This document shows, piece after piece, positions 25,019 through 33,958 of a stretch of 64,000 bases of DNA (its first letter is position 1; the number at the start of each line of letters is the position of its first letter). Source of the DNA: Coprenecus sp902388455 (lineage in GTDB: Bacteria > Bacteroidota > Bacteroidia > Bacteroidales > UBA932). Location: contig OZ007032.1 in NCBI GenBank assembly GCA_963931615.1, positions 1,054,001 to 1,118,000 on the forward strand, read 5' to 3'. Under the pieces are notes generated by a model. The model was not told the origin of the DNA. It was given only the letters and a program-made list of their open reading frames with translations, and ran no database searches. Made by a program: the position numbers and the translations under genes.

Positions 25019-26170
25019 ATGGAACAAGAAGCATTATTGAATCTCAGTGAGCAGATGCGGGTGATCATTTCCTGCGCTCTGGTGGTCGCGGCGTATCTCG
25101 TGGACTTTCTGTGCTGCAAGCTGTTGATTCCGGTGATAAGGAAGATTGCGGCCAGGACGGCGTTCAAATGGGACAACTATCTGACCGGAGGCAAGGTCCT
25201 GCACAACATTTTCCATCTGATTCCGCCGGTGACTTTTCTCGTCGCCCTGCCGCTGCTCTATCCAGGCCAGAACTGGACTTCCTTCGTTACCAAGGCACTC
25301 TATATCTATCTTATCGTCATCGGAACCCGCCTGATCAACGAGTTCATTTCCTCGCTGTACGCCATCTCCAGCGATTCCGACCTGCTCAGGGACAAGCCCA
25401 TGAAGGGCGTCTACCAGATGCTGAAGGTCCTCGTAGTCTGCGTGGCCGTCATCCTGACGTTGGGCGTGCTGCTGGAAAGGGACTTCACTACCCTGCTGGC
25501 GGGACTCGGCGCGTCGGCTGCGGTGCTGATGCTGATTTTCAAGGATACAATCCTCGGCCTGGTGGCGGGCATCCAGCTCTCGGCCCACGACATGCTGCGT
25601 CCGGGGGACTGGATAGTCATGGAAAAATACGGTGTCAACGGTACGGTGGAGGAAGTGACCCTGAATACGGTCAAGGTCCGCAACTGGGACAATACGATAG
25701 TAACCGTTCCGCCCTACGCCCTGGTCAGCGATTCATTCCAGAACTGGCGCGGCATGCATGAGAGCGACGGCCGCCGAGTAGCCCGTTCCCTCAATATAGA
25801 CGTGAATTCCATCCGGTTCTGCACCCCGGAAGAGCTGGAACTCTTCTCCTCGGAAGCATGGGCCGATGGCAGGACACTGGACAGCAACTCGGTGAACCTC
25901 GGTCTCTTCCGTACCGCCACCGAGCATTATCTCCGTACCCTCGCCCAGGTCAACACCGATCTCCGCATCCTCGTGCGTCAGCTCGAGCCCACATCTGAAG
26001 GTCTGCCGATACAGCTCTACTTCTTCACCCGCGAGAAAGACTGGGTCGCCCACGAGCACATAGCCGCCGATGTCATAGAGCACATCATCGCCACCCTGCC
26101 CCGGTTCGGCCTGAGGCTCTTCCAGAAACCTACAGGTGAGGATATAAAGGCTATAACCGATATAAGATGA
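25019..26170 (+). CDS. MscS family mechanosensitive channel
   Basis: 383 residues. Four or five helices occupy the first 190 residues, the last being the pore-lining helix (TTLLAGLGASAAVLMLIFKD) with the small-residue pattern of MscS. The conserved beta domain follows (about 195-260: LRPGDWIVMEKYGVNGTVEEV, VTVPPYALVSDSFQNW), then a cytoplasmic cage domain. The length and cage insert resemble YbdG/MscM-type members. It releases solutes on hypo-osmotic shock. It sits 2 bases after the SMR gene, so the pair is likely an operon, and is followed by a hairpin terminator. Confidence 0.9.
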   Translation: MEQEALLNLSEQMRVIISCALVVAAYLVDFLCCKLLIPVIRKIAARTAFKWDNYLTGGKVLHNIFHLIPPVTFLVALPLLYPGQNWTSFVTKALYIYLIVIGTRLINEFISSLYAISSDSDLLRDKPMKGVYQMLKVLVVCVAVILTLGVLLERDFTTLLAGLGASAAVLMLIFKDTILGLVAGIQLSAHDMLRPGDWIVMEKYGVNGTVEEVTLNTVKVRNWDNTIVTVPPYALVSDSFQNWRGMHESDGRRVARSLNIDVNSIRFCTPEELELFSSEAWADGRTLDSNSVNLGLFRTATEHYLRTLAQVNTDLRILVRQLEPTSEGLPIQLYFFTREKDWVAHEHIAADVIEHIIATLPRFGLRLFQKPTGEDIKAITDIR

Positions 26171-26173
26171 AAA

Positions 26174-26209
26174 AGACTGACTGTCAAATATCTTGACTTC
26201 AGTCAGTCT
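26174..26209. terminator. Hairpin between convergent genes
   Basis: Perfect 10-base arms AGACTGACTG (26174-26183) and CAGTCAGTCT (26200-26209) separated by 16 bases, between the MscS stop and the convergent lipoprotein gene. There is no strong T-run, so termination would be weak. Confidence 0.5.
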
Positions 26210-26259
26210 CGGAATTATAATACTGATAGCTGGAAATCCTCAGGGGATAGAGTCCGGTA

Positions 26260-27972
26260 TTACTTCAACAGGTTGAAATCCTTGACATCGAAAACCTCCG
26301 TGGATACTTCTCCGAGCCAGCCGCTTTGGGCATTGACACCTACCTGGACTTTTACAAAATCAATATAACGCAGGTCGGCTGGCTTGCCGTCAAAAGTAAC
26401 GGCATCGCTGATACGGAAATGATTGTCTGCAGGAGCCGCATTGTAGTTGTCGTCATCGGTAAGGCGGTCCTTGCTGCTGAAATTGTCCGCATACCCCCAG
26501 TCATAAGCCGGATTGACCCAATATGTGCCGTTGCCGGAGGCATCGTAATTGCGGGCCTTGAGACAGGTGCCCCTGAGGGTATAGCTGTCCTCCTCTACCC
26601 ATTCCGGATAATAATAGTCCTGACGGTGGAAAGAACCGAGATAATCTATCTCCCCGCTGCCGCCCTTGTTGTCGGTCCAGGGGACAGCCATGGCAGGGGC
26701 TTCCGGACGATAATAAGTCACGGCATAGTCCTGACAGGTCTCCGCCTTGCCATACTCGGAACCCTTCAGTTCATACCATGTATCGTTGGGCAGTCCGTCT
26801 CCGTTCTCATCCTGCATGACCCATACTATACCAGGTTCTGACGAGCCGTCGAAAGCATTGCCGGTAATGGCCAGATTATAGTCTCCGTCATTGTCCACGC
26901 TGTGGTCAAATCCCACTACGATATATCCTCCGAAACCGCCCAAAGACACATACTGAGTCTGAGCCATCCTCTCCTCCGCATATGCGCAGGCCTCCTCCAT
27001 AGTGGTTGCGGTGTAATATTCATTGACAAACTGTCCGGGAGCCGGCAGGAACTCATAGACTTTGTTGCAGGATGACAGAGCTGATGCCGAACTGGGACGG
27101 TAATATGTTCCCTCTGCCGGACATACATTGACTGCCAGCTCTTTCGTGGCAGTAAGATAGCTGTTGCGCATCTCGACCCTGACTGAATACTGTCCCTCCT
27201 CAGAAGCGGAGAAAATATATTCCGTACGTTCTCCCTGCTGTACCTGCTGACCGTCCACATACCAGGTGTACACGGCATCGAAGGCATTCCGGACATCCTG
27301 TATACGTAGAAGTATCCTGCGGCCATGGCTCATGTTGTACTCCTTCTGCCCGAATGACCATGAGAAATCCACCTCTTCGGCAGACTTGACACTCACCGTG
27401 AACTCCACGGCATCATTGCCGTCCTCATTGGCGGTCTCCAGACGCAGACGGTAGTCCCCTGTCCTGTCGCCGGTAAAAGTATAGACGGGCTCCCCGGAAA
27501 CCGTCTGACCGTCTACACTCCATCTGTAGGAAACGTCCAGAGAAGAGGCCACTGTCGGTTTCAGTTCCAGAGAAGAGCCCTGAAGTATCACGAAGCCTTC
27601 CTCCGCACCTGGCAAGGTAATCGTCGGAGGATCAAGGTCCAGTACGTCTATCCTGATCTCTGCCTCGTCACGGCCTCCGTCCGTGGATACTGTAAGCCGG
27701 ATGTAGAAACGTCCCTTCTCATCGCTCACGAATTCCAGGGCAGGCGCAGACGACAGTTCTTCTCCGTTTTCGAGAGTCCACGAATACACTGCATGCTCCA
27801 CATTCTCATAGACCGGCGATACGGTCACCGCACGGCCCGTCTTGGTGGTATAGATACCGCTTTCACTGTCAAGCGATATGCGGGGAGCAGGAGGAGTGAC
27901 CTCCTCCCTGCACGAAGAGAGCATCACTCCTGCCACCGCAACTGCAATGAGACTGTATATTCTTCCCATCAT
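26260..27972 (-). CDS. PKD-like surface lipoprotein of the corrinoid locus
   Basis: 570 residues. A lipoprotein signal ends at LSSC (Cys about 21), then APRISLDSESGIYTTKTGRAVTVSPVYE starts a series of about three PKD/Ig-like repeats (YSWTLENGEELSSAP, YRWSVDGQTVSGEPVYTFTGD, YTWYVDGQQVQQGERTEYIF). The C-terminal 280 residues form a separate domain beginning VNEYYTATTMEEACAYAEERM and containing GFGGYIVVGFDHSVDN and ENGDGLPNDTWYEL. It is the last gene of the riboswitch-controlled operon, 17 bases after the DUF4465-like gene, and should sit on the outer surface near the BtuB-like receptor. A 5' stub of a close relative is found at 60641-60874. Confidence 0.82.
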   Translation of the reverse strand: MMGRIYSLIAVAVAGVMLSSCREEVTPPAPRISLDSESGIYTTKTGRAVTVSPVYENVEHAVYSWTLENGEELSSAPALEFVSDEKGRFYIRLTVSTDGGRDEAEIRIDVLDLDPPTITLPGAEEGFVILQGSSLELKPTVASSLDVSYRWSVDGQTVSGEPVYTFTGDRTGDYRLRLETANEDGNDAVEFTVSVKSAEEVDFSWSFGQKEYNMSHGRRILLRIQDVRNAFDAVYTWYVDGQQVQQGERTEYIFSASEEGQYSVRVEMRNSYLTATKELAVNVCPAEGTYYRPSSASALSSCNKVYEFLPAPGQFVNEYYTATTMEEACAYAEERMAQTQYVSLGGFGGYIVVGFDHSVDNDGDYNLAITGNAFDGSSEPGIVWVMQDENGDGLPNDTWYELKGSEYGKAETCQDYAVTYYRPEAPAMAVPWTDNKGGSGEIDYLGSFHRQDYYYPEWVEEDSYTLRGTCLKARNYDASGNGTYWVNPAYDWGYADNFSSKDRLTDDDNYNAAPADNHFRISDAVTFDGKPADLRYIDFVKVQVGVNAQSGWLGEVSTEVFDVKDFNLLK

Positions 27973-27989
27973 TGCCGTTCACTGCCTGA

Positions 27990-29657
27990 TTACTCAAACC
28001 TCACAGCCACATCATCATAGCAGAAATATGCCGGCTGGCTGAAACCGTAGCCGTTGTCACTGTCCCCGGCAACATTGAATTCGATCTTCGACACTTTCCC
28101 GAGCGAGGAGAGATCCCATTTGGTCCATTCCTGGATATTGCCGTTGCTTCCGGCCAGGAAATACTCCGGTTCCTGTTCTATCTTCACTCCTTCAGCATCG
28201 TATCCTATGGCTATGACCTTGACATATCCGTCCGGAGCCAGGGGGGCTGTAAGCCCGTTGCCGTTTGACACGCAGTTTGCCAGATAGGTATTCCACATGA
28301 TATAGAGATGATCCACCACACGGGCAACTCCGTCCCCGAATTCTATTGCCGGAAGATTCTCGGTCATGTTGAAAGGAGAGCCGTCCTTGTAGCCGAAATG
28401 CACGCAGAAATTCTCGGAGCCGCCATGTCCGCCGAAACCGGTTACGGGATCCTTGCAATACACTGCAAGCTGATGCAGGTAGTCACCGTTGGCCAGATCC
28501 GTTTCGACATAGTTGGAGATAGCGTGTCCACCGCCCCAGTAACATGTGGTTCCGTAATTCTCAGGCATTACATGCTTGAGGAACGTGTTTCCTTCATCGT
28601 ACCACATATAGTCGGCAGGGCCCATTCCGGTCTCGCCGTAAAGCAGCGGTCCTCCATACTGCGGGTTGTCGATAAGGGCCGACCAGTATTCACCCTCGAA
28701 TGTAAGCACCCTCAGTTCATATTCCAAAGCCTTTACCTGCACAGTCACCATGGACATTTCACCTGTGACAGACTGAAGCTGTATGCCTACAATTCCCTCT
28801 GTCTCCGCATAGGCATTGTCCTTTGCCGGTGCTGTAACGGTAAGTGTGGTATCCTCTGCCATCGACAGGGAAACCCTCCATCCGTCAGGTTTGTTGACAA
28901 TATAGTTGAGCATTCCTGAAATCCTTACGTTGTAGGTTTTGCTTTTGCCGTATGCAATGCTCTCGACACCGTCCGGTGAAAGCCCTTCGATATCGAACTC
29001 CACGCTTATGGTCTTAGGCACCGATATCTGCGTCCCGTCAGCAAGAGTGAATATCACATTGTAGGCATCGCTGGTATAATCCACATCCACGATAATCCCT
29101 GAGCCGCCGGTTCCGTCCTGTCCCTCGGCTATTACGCCAGTAGACTCCCAGGTCAGACCTCCGTCCACGGAGATTTCCCACATCCTGGTGTCGGGATTGA
29201 TCCTTACCTGCGGGGCTATGGCATCCTCTCCCGGCTTGCCGTCCTCGCCGTCGATGCCCTGAGCCCTTATCCTCTGGCCGTCAACGACAAGCCACTCCCC
29301 GTCAATCGTCCAGTACCACAGGCCGTCAGTTTCATCCTTTGCCACAGAGATCACTGGAGCGTTCGCCCCGTCCTTTCCGTTTGTAATCACTGCCGTAGTC
29401 CCGTCGGAGAAATATATCACATAACCGTCCGTCCCCGCTTCCACCCTGTCAATCGTCACGTTCTGCTGCAGAGCGTTGACTATCTGCCGCAAGGCATCTA
29501 TGTCAGAATTGATGCCCTTGACAGTCTCTTCCAGAGATGCAATCTTGTCGTCGATTCCGTCCAGACGGTCACGTATTTCAGTGTCGTCATACATGCTGCA
29601 CGCACTTGCCGCCGCAGCTGCCAGCGCTATCAGCGCTGTCCTAAAAATTCTTTTCAT
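27990..29657 (-). CDS. Surface lipoprotein with DUF4988-like stalk and DUF4465-like domain
   Basis: 555 residues. Signal peptide with lipobox ASAC (Cys about 20), then a coiled-coil (IRDRLDGIDDKIASLEETVKG, INSDIDALRQIVNALQQ) of the DUF4988/PL29 N-terminal type, followed by short beta repeats and a glycine-rich patch GIDGEDGKPGEDAI. After Ig-like strands the last 230 residues start at LTFEGEYWSALID and contain YWGGGHAISNY and GGHGGSENFCVHFGY, typical of DUF4465, a domain commonly found beside BtuB/BtuG genes in Bacteroidota. It starts with an ATGA overlap on the propeller gene, so translation is coupled. A corrinoid-binding role is inferred from context. Confidence 0.8.
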   Translation of the reverse strand: MKRIFRTALIALAAAAASACSMYDDTEIRDRLDGIDDKIASLEETVKGINSDIDALRQIVNALQQNVTIDRVEAGTDGYVIYFSDGTTAVITNGKDGANAPVISVAKDETDGLWYWTIDGEWLVVDGQRIRAQGIDGEDGKPGEDAIAPQVRINPDTRMWEISVDGGLTWESTGVIAEGQDGTGGSGIIVDVDYTSDAYNVIFTLADGTQISVPKTISVEFDIEGLSPDGVESIAYGKSKTYNVRISGMLNYIVNKPDGWRVSLSMAEDTTLTVTAPAKDNAYAETEGIVGIQLQSVTGEMSMVTVQVKALEYELRVLTFEGEYWSALIDNPQYGGPLLYGETGMGPADYMWYDEGNTFLKHVMPENYGTTCYWGGGHAISNYVETDLANGDYLHQLAVYCKDPVTGFGGHGGSENFCVHFGYKDGSPFNMTENLPAIEFGDGVARVVDHLYIMWNTYLANCVSNGNGLTAPLAPDGYVKVIAIGYDAEGVKIEQEPEYFLAGSNGNIQEWTKWDLSSLGKVSKIEFNVAGDSDNGYGFSQPAYFCYDDVAVRFE

Positions 29658-30826
29658 TGTTCTAATGGTATTAATGGTTTACGTGTAAAAACTATATGCG
29701 CGGGTATGTCTCCTGTAGTGACGGACCACTTGCGTTTTCCGTCGGGAGAGAAGCAGTGCAGAGTGCCTGGGCTTACATAATCCTTGGCGTCCGTCACCAG
29801 GAATTCACGTGTCACGGGATGCACTGCCAGACCGTAAGGGACCTGAATGTTCCCGTCCGTTCCGTCAGTGATGAAATTCCTGGTCACTACCTGTCTTGTC
29901 AAAGTGTTGAGTATGGCATAAGAGACTGTCCAGTCGTTGGTCAGATAACTGAACTCCGTACTGTAGATGTAAAGCGAATCCCCGCATAGGGTCATGTTGC
30001 TGTTTGGAAGCAGATGCAGGGTATCGGTACATACATCGGTCCTGGTGTCTATGATGAATGTCTTGGAAGGGGTATAATAATAATCCCCTCTGGAAGACAC
30101 GTAAAGGTTCCCGTAGCGGTCCGGTTCCAGGCGGTGCAGGTTGATGCCGACAGGTATCTTGTACATCTCCCTGAAGTTCACCAGATCTATCACTGACACG
30201 GTACTGTCATAGTCCGGCACCCTGTAGCCTCCGGAATTGGCCACATACAGTTTGTTCCCGACGATGGCCATCTCCTCCGGCTGATACCCCACGATGCACG
30301 AATCCACTATCTCAAGAGTAGCGGTATCGATCTTCACCACCATACCGATGCGGGCATCAGGATCTATCTTCACAGGTCCGGCATAGGCACTGACGTAGGC
30401 ATACCTGTCCTTGAATGCCAGATAACGGCAGTTGGGCACGGCTATCTTGGTTATGTGCTTGACGCTCTGTACGTCCATCACCTCCACATAATTCGAGCAG
30501 TTGATCACAGCCCATAGCTTGCCCCCGTATATCTTGATGTCATTGCCCACATCCCCCAGATCCTTGACCTCGTCGGGATTCCTTTCACCGTAGATGTTCC
30601 TGGTGTACACTCCCGTGGTGTAGTCATAGTAGTCGAGGGAAGCCTTGTTGCTGCCCATATTGCCCTCGTTGAGCACGAAGAAGCCGCAGATATCGCCGGA
30701 GACGGTATCCCACGGATTGACCTCCACGGGCTCCGAGGGCAGTACAGGCAGTTCGCCGCGGCAGCCACAGACTGCCGCAACGAACGGAATAAGCAGAAAA
30801 ATTGTACCTGATTTTATTGTTCTCAT
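29654..30826 (-). CDS. BtuG-like beta-propeller surface lipoprotein
   Basis: 390 residues from the ATG at 30826, which overlaps the receptor stop by 4 bases. Signal and lipobox end at AVCGC (Cys about 20). The rest is a seven-bladed YncE/DUF5074-type propeller: GFFVLNEGNMGSNKASLDYYD, VGNDIKIYGGKLWAVINCSN, YVEVMDVQSVKHITKI, LEIVDSCIVGYQPEEMAIVG and KLYVANSGGYRVPDYDSTVSV are successive blades. In Bacteroides BtuG is a propeller lipoprotein that caps BtuB and captures cobalamin with very high affinity. Position directly after a BtuB-like receptor and behind a cobalamin riboswitch strongly supports the same role. Confidence 0.84.
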   Translation of the reverse strand: MRTIKSGTIFLLIPFVAAVCGCRGELPVLPSEPVEVNPWDTVSGDICGFFVLNEGNMGSNKASLDYYDYTTGVYTRNIYGERNPDEVKDLGDVGNDIKIYGGKLWAVINCSNYVEVMDVQSVKHITKIAVPNCRYLAFKDRYAYVSAYAGPVKIDPDARIGMVVKIDTATLEIVDSCIVGYQPEEMAIVGNKLYVANSGGYRVPDYDSTVSVIDLVNFREMYKIPVGINLHRLEPDRYGNLYVSSRGDYYYTPSKTFIIDTRTDVCTDTLHLLPNSNMTLCGDSLYIYSTEFSYLTNDWTVSYAILNTLTRQVVTRNFITDGTDGNIQVPYGLAVHPVTREFLVTDAKDYVSPGTLHCFSPDGKRKWSVTTGDIPAHIVFTRKPLIPLEQ

Positions 30827-32877
30827 ATCGTAAGACTTAATGTTATCCTGAAATTGGTTCCCGGCATGGGGTACCACTTCACCACCTCGTACTGCTGGTT
30901 GAAGATATTGTTGACTTCTACAGTCACGCCCAGCTCAGTCCTCCTGATGCTGAATACCTTGGACAGAGACAGGTCACTCGTATACCACGGCTGTATATAG
31001 TTGACTGGCACATTGCCGCCGAGCATGTATCTCTCACCGGTATAGACGAAGCTGTAGTGGAAGTCCCAGGTCCGGTAGCTGACACTTAAGACGGCCGAGC
31101 CACTGTGCAGCGGCACGTAGGGTATCTGGTCGCCGTAGGTGCTGATGACACCCTCGTATCCCTCGTCCTTCTTGGTGTCGGTGAAGTCCTGGGCCTTCTG
31201 ATAAGTGTAGTTCAGCCTGGCGGATATATCCACCGGACCGAAGCGGAATGAGGGGGTCAGGACTACATCCATACCCCGTATCTCCACGTAGCCCAGGTTG
31301 ACCATCGTCCATACCAGCTGGTTGGAGGTCGGGGTGGCGATAATCTTGTCCTTCACTGTATTGTAGTAGACGTCCACACTGGCTTGAAGTCCGGCAAACC
31401 ATGAATAGAAGGCCTTGTGGTATGCGGCGCCCACATTGTACTGTGTGGTGTATTCGGGCCGGAGGTTGCGGTTGCCCAGTTGGACGTAGTAGAGGTCGTT
31501 GAAGGTGGGCATGCGGAATATCTTCTTGTAGAAGGCCCTGAAGCTCAGCCCTACCCTCTTCCACGGGGTGTAGGAGACGATCACCGTGGGCGTCCATTCA
31601 TTTTTGTCACCGGCTGTCTCCATGTCCCTTTTGCTCATGTCGTGGACATAAGTATAGAGCAGACTGGCCTGGGCACTGAGACCGAAGTCGAAATTGACCG
31701 AGGTGGCCGCAGCGGAGAGGACGGTCAGCCTGCGCGGCTGTATGAAATTGGCGTTGAACATCTCCGTACCGTCGGCATCCAGACTGTTCCACTGCAGGTC
31801 GCAGGAAAGGTTGGCACTCCAGATCCGGCCGGCCGAGAACAGATGGGAGGTGGTCAGATACAGCTCCTGCTGCCAGTAGTGATTGTCCATCGGCTGGACA
31901 GTGCTGTGCGGGGGCATTATGTAGTTCATGTAATCGTTGGCGTACTTGGCCTGCACCTTTAGGCTGTAGAAATCAGCCGCTTTATGCGTCAGGGCCGTCT
32001 GCACGAAGATGTTGCGGTCCTTCTGCCGGTCCTCGTTGAGCAGCGAGATGCCGTAGTCCTTCTTGACCGCCGCACCGGGATAGCCCCTCTCCGACCAGTA
32101 GAAATAGCCTTTGAGCATGAAGTCCGTCCGCGGCATCTGACCGAACAGGCCTGCCTCCGCCCTGACGAACATCACGTCCCCGTTGCGGCGCACCTCCGTC
32201 GTATCGTAGCCTCCGTCCCTCTGATATCGGAACTTGTAGCGTCCGGAAGTATTGAGGAACTCTGCATTGACCGAGGTACTGAAATATTTTCCTATGCGGT
32301 GCTCCCACAGCCCCGAGAGGTCAATGAGGTCGAATGAGCCGCTGCGCAGCTTGAAATTCAGATTATTCCCTCTGTCTCCGCTGAACTTCGGCCTCCTGGA
32401 CACCATGTACAGCGCAGCCGCCGAGGCATAGTCCCTGGCCGACTGGAAGATATCACTCTTCTGCCCGTTGTACACCGACAGGACTTCCATATTGTCCATG
32501 GAGAACTTACCCAGATCCACCGTCCCGTTCTGGGCATTGGAAATCTGGATGCCGTCATAGAAGACCCCTACATGCTGGCTGCCGAGGCTGCGGATATTGA
32601 CCGTCTTGAGGCCGCCTATGCCGCCGTAGTCCTTGATCTGCACGCCCGAAAAATATCGGAGCGCATCGGCTATCGAATTGGAGCTCAACCGTTGAAGCTG
32701 CTCTCCGGAGAGCTTCTGAGCCGGCACGATCTCCCTTATACGGTCGGCCGTGACCACTACCTCTCCGAGGGTGTCTGCGGGCAGCTCCGGGATTCCGTCC
32801 TGGGCCCGGAGTGAAGCTGTCAGCGACAGCATGAGCACAATAATAGGTAAAACAGTACCTGCTTTCTTATAGTTCAT
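30823..32877 (-). CDS. btuB: BtuB-like TonB-dependent corrinoid receptor
   Basis: 684 residues from MNYKKAGTVLP; upstream residues in the frame overlap leader sequence. Signal peptide to about residue 26 (SLRAQ), TonB box region LGEVVVTADRIRE, plug domain (about 45-155: LSSNSIADALRYFSGVQIKDYG, VNIRSLGSQHVGVFYDGI), then a 22-strand barrel ending FRITLSLTI. It lacks the N-terminal carboxypeptidase-like domain of SusC proteins, as BtuB-type receptors do. It is the first gene after the cobalamin riboswitch at 33005-33204 and overlaps the BtuG-like gene. It should import B12 or other corrinoids across the outer membrane using TonB energy. Confidence 0.87.
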   Translation of the reverse strand: MNYKKAGTVLPIIVLMLSLTASLRAQDGIPELPADTLGEVVVTADRIREIVPAQKLSGEQLQRLSSNSIADALRYFSGVQIKDYGGIGGLKTVNIRSLGSQHVGVFYDGIQISNAQNGTVDLGKFSMDNMEVLSVYNGQKSDIFQSARDYASAAALYMVSRRPKFSGDRGNNLNFKLRSGSFDLIDLSGLWEHRIGKYFSTSVNAEFLNTSGRYKFRYQRDGGYDTTEVRRNGDVMFVRAEAGLFGQMPRTDFMLKGYFYWSERGYPGAAVKKDYGISLLNEDRQKDRNIFVQTALTHKAADFYSLKVQAKYANDYMNYIMPPHSTVQPMDNHYWQQELYLTTSHLFSAGRIWSANLSCDLQWNSLDADGTEMFNANFIQPRRLTVLSAAATSVNFDFGLSAQASLLYTYVHDMSKRDMETAGDKNEWTPTVIVSYTPWKRVGLSFRAFYKKIFRMPTFNDLYYVQLGNRNLRPEYTTQYNVGAAYHKAFYSWFAGLQASVDVYYNTVKDKIIATPTSNQLVWTMVNLGYVEIRGMDVVLTPSFRFGPVDISARLNYTYQKAQDFTDTKKDEGYEGVISTYGDQIPYVPLHSGSAVLSVSYRTWDFHYSFVYTGERYMLGGNVPVNYIQPWYTSDLSLSKVFSIRRTELGVTVEVNNIFNQQYEVVKWYPMPGTNFRITLSLTI

Positions 32878-33004
32878 TGCCAAATTATTTTCCAACTCCC
32901 GGGATTCCCTTGCGTCATATTTGGCGCAAAGGCAGACTGTCTGTTCCTGAAGAAGAAAAATCATTCAGCATTGCCGCACCCGACTCCCGCAGGGCAGACA
33001 GTCA

Positions 33005-33204
33005 AACTTGAAAGCAGGTCTTCTGACTTATTCCTCACAGCGGCAGCCTTCCCACCTTACAAGGCAGTGGCTCAATAGATTACCGCGTGACTTCCATCCA
33101 TACAGGACGTGGAAATTACAGCAGCGGGAACTGTCCGGGACTCTCACCCGGTTCCCTTTTAATTCCTCCACCGCAGAGCGGCGGACAGGAAACTTTCAGC
33201 GGTG
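33005..33204 (-). ncRNA. Cobalamin riboswitch upstream of btuB
   Basis: Read on the minus strand, the leader contains the conserved core GGGAACCGGGTGAGAGTCCC, then ACAGTTCCCGCTGCTGTAA, and ends with the B12 box GTCAGAAGACCTGC (33014-33027). This is the order of conserved elements in the AdoCbl riboswitch (Cobalamin family). It begins just after the TATATTTG promoter and ends about 130 bases before the BtuB start. It should lower expression when cobalamin is plentiful. Edges are approximate. Confidence 0.9.
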
Positions 33205-33235
33205 CAAATATAGACAAACTTCCGTTTTCACCAAA
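33205..33235 (-). promoter_or_regulatory. Promoter of the btuB operon
   Basis: On the minus strand TTTG at 33235-33232 (-33) and TATATTTG at 33212-33205 (-7) are separated by 19 bases, the exact Bacteroidota consensus spacing. Transcription would start at the 5' edge of the riboswitch. Confidence 0.8.
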
Positions 33236-33312
33236 AAAAAGAATCACCGGAGGGCCATTGCTAAAACCACCACGGCCGACGACAGATACTGGCCATGAGC
33301 CTCTCCGGTGAT
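33233..33312 (-). terminator. Rho-independent terminator overlapping the btuB promoter
   Basis: On the minus strand ATCACCGGAG (33312-33303) pairs with CTCCGGTGAT (33252-33243), with extra internal pairing around GGCC, followed by TTC and a run of eight T. It would end transcription from the truncated ligase fragment. Its T-run coincides with the -33 region of the btuB promoter. Confidence 0.75.
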
Positions 33313-33340
33313 CCGGAAATATTATGGAATGAGAGTAGAT

Positions 33341-33496
33341 TTATGCGTGTGATGGGCTCATGTAGAGGAAGCGGCGAATCTTCTGGGTCGCGGTCTTCTT
33401 GAAGGGTTCGGCAAGCATCTCAATACGGGCGAGGGCACTCTGCTTGTTGACCCGTTTGTTGACGTATTCGAGGATGGACTTGGCGGCATCTGCCAA
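33341..33496 (-). pseudogene. C-terminal fragment of an acyl-CoA ligase-like gene
   Basis: About 51 residues: LADAAKSILEYVNKRVNKQS, ALARIEMLAEPFKKTATQKI and RRFLYMSPSHA before the stop. The PFKKTATQKIRRFLY pattern resembles the C-terminal tail of AMP-forming long-chain acyl-CoA ligases of Bacteroidales. The N-terminal 500 or so residues are missing: at about 33497 the sequence switches to an unrelated plus-strand fragment. It still has its terminator at 33233-33312. Identity rests on a short stretch and is moderate. Confidence 0.5.
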
Positions 33497-33502
33497 TGAG
33501 CC

Positions 33503-33706
33503 GTGAATAACGAGCCGGATTATACGAAGGCTGGAAACTACTGGCGATGGTTGAAGCGGAAGCTGAAGCAGGAAGGCATTCAACTCGTGAGTGCTGCTCA
33601 CGGGTTCAAATTCGAAGCGCCGGACGGAAAGTTACGCATGGCGGATGTGCTTAATAGTGAGAATGTAGCCCTACTGGCTAAACATTATCCAAATAATAGG
33701 GCAAAC
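33503..33706 (+). pseudogene. Bro/antirepressor-like gene fragment
   Basis: About 68 residues beginning NNEPDYTKAGNYWRWLKRKL and continuing KQEGIQLVSAAHGFKFEAPD, then GKLRMADVLNSENV and PNNRANE. The NYWRWLKRKLKQEG and DGKLRMADVL motifs resemble Bro-N/KilA-type phage antirepressor or DinD-like proteins of Bacteroidales. The N terminus and everything after PNNRANE are missing; the frame then runs out in nonsense across the junction at about 33706. It looks like a remnant joined to a Fic fragment. Confidence 0.5.
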
Positions 33707-33710
33707 GAAT

Positions 33711-33953
33711 ATGGAAGGAAATGGCCGTGCTACCCGTATTTGGCTTGACTTGATGCTAAAACGGTCACTCAAAAGGTGTGTGGATTGGAGTCAGATAGAT
33801 AAGAACGAATATTTGGCAGCCATGCGTGAAAGTGTGACGGACGGCACTCACATCAAAGCCTTGGTAAAGCCCGCATTGACCACTAAGATTGATGACCGCG
33901 AGATGTTTATGAAGGGAATAGACTACTCTTATTATTACGAACAGAATGACTGA
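33711..33953 (+). pseudogene. C-terminal fragment of a Fic family protein
   Basis: 80 residues beginning MEGNGRATRIWLDLMLKRSL, the second half of the Fic motif HPFxxGNGRxxR, followed by DWSQIDKNEYLAAMRESVTD and ending YYYEQND. Fic proteins transfer AMP or other phosphate groups to target proteins. The catalytic His and the whole N-terminal part are absent, so the fragment cannot be active. The base before ATG 33711 marks the join with the Bro-like fragment. It ends 5 bases before the AraC gene. Confidence 0.72.
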
Positions 33954-33958
33954 TTCTC

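Noticed and set aside
33005..33204. A tRNA or small structured RNA other than a riboswitch
   Set aside because: The conserved cobalamin core and B12 box explain the structure fully.
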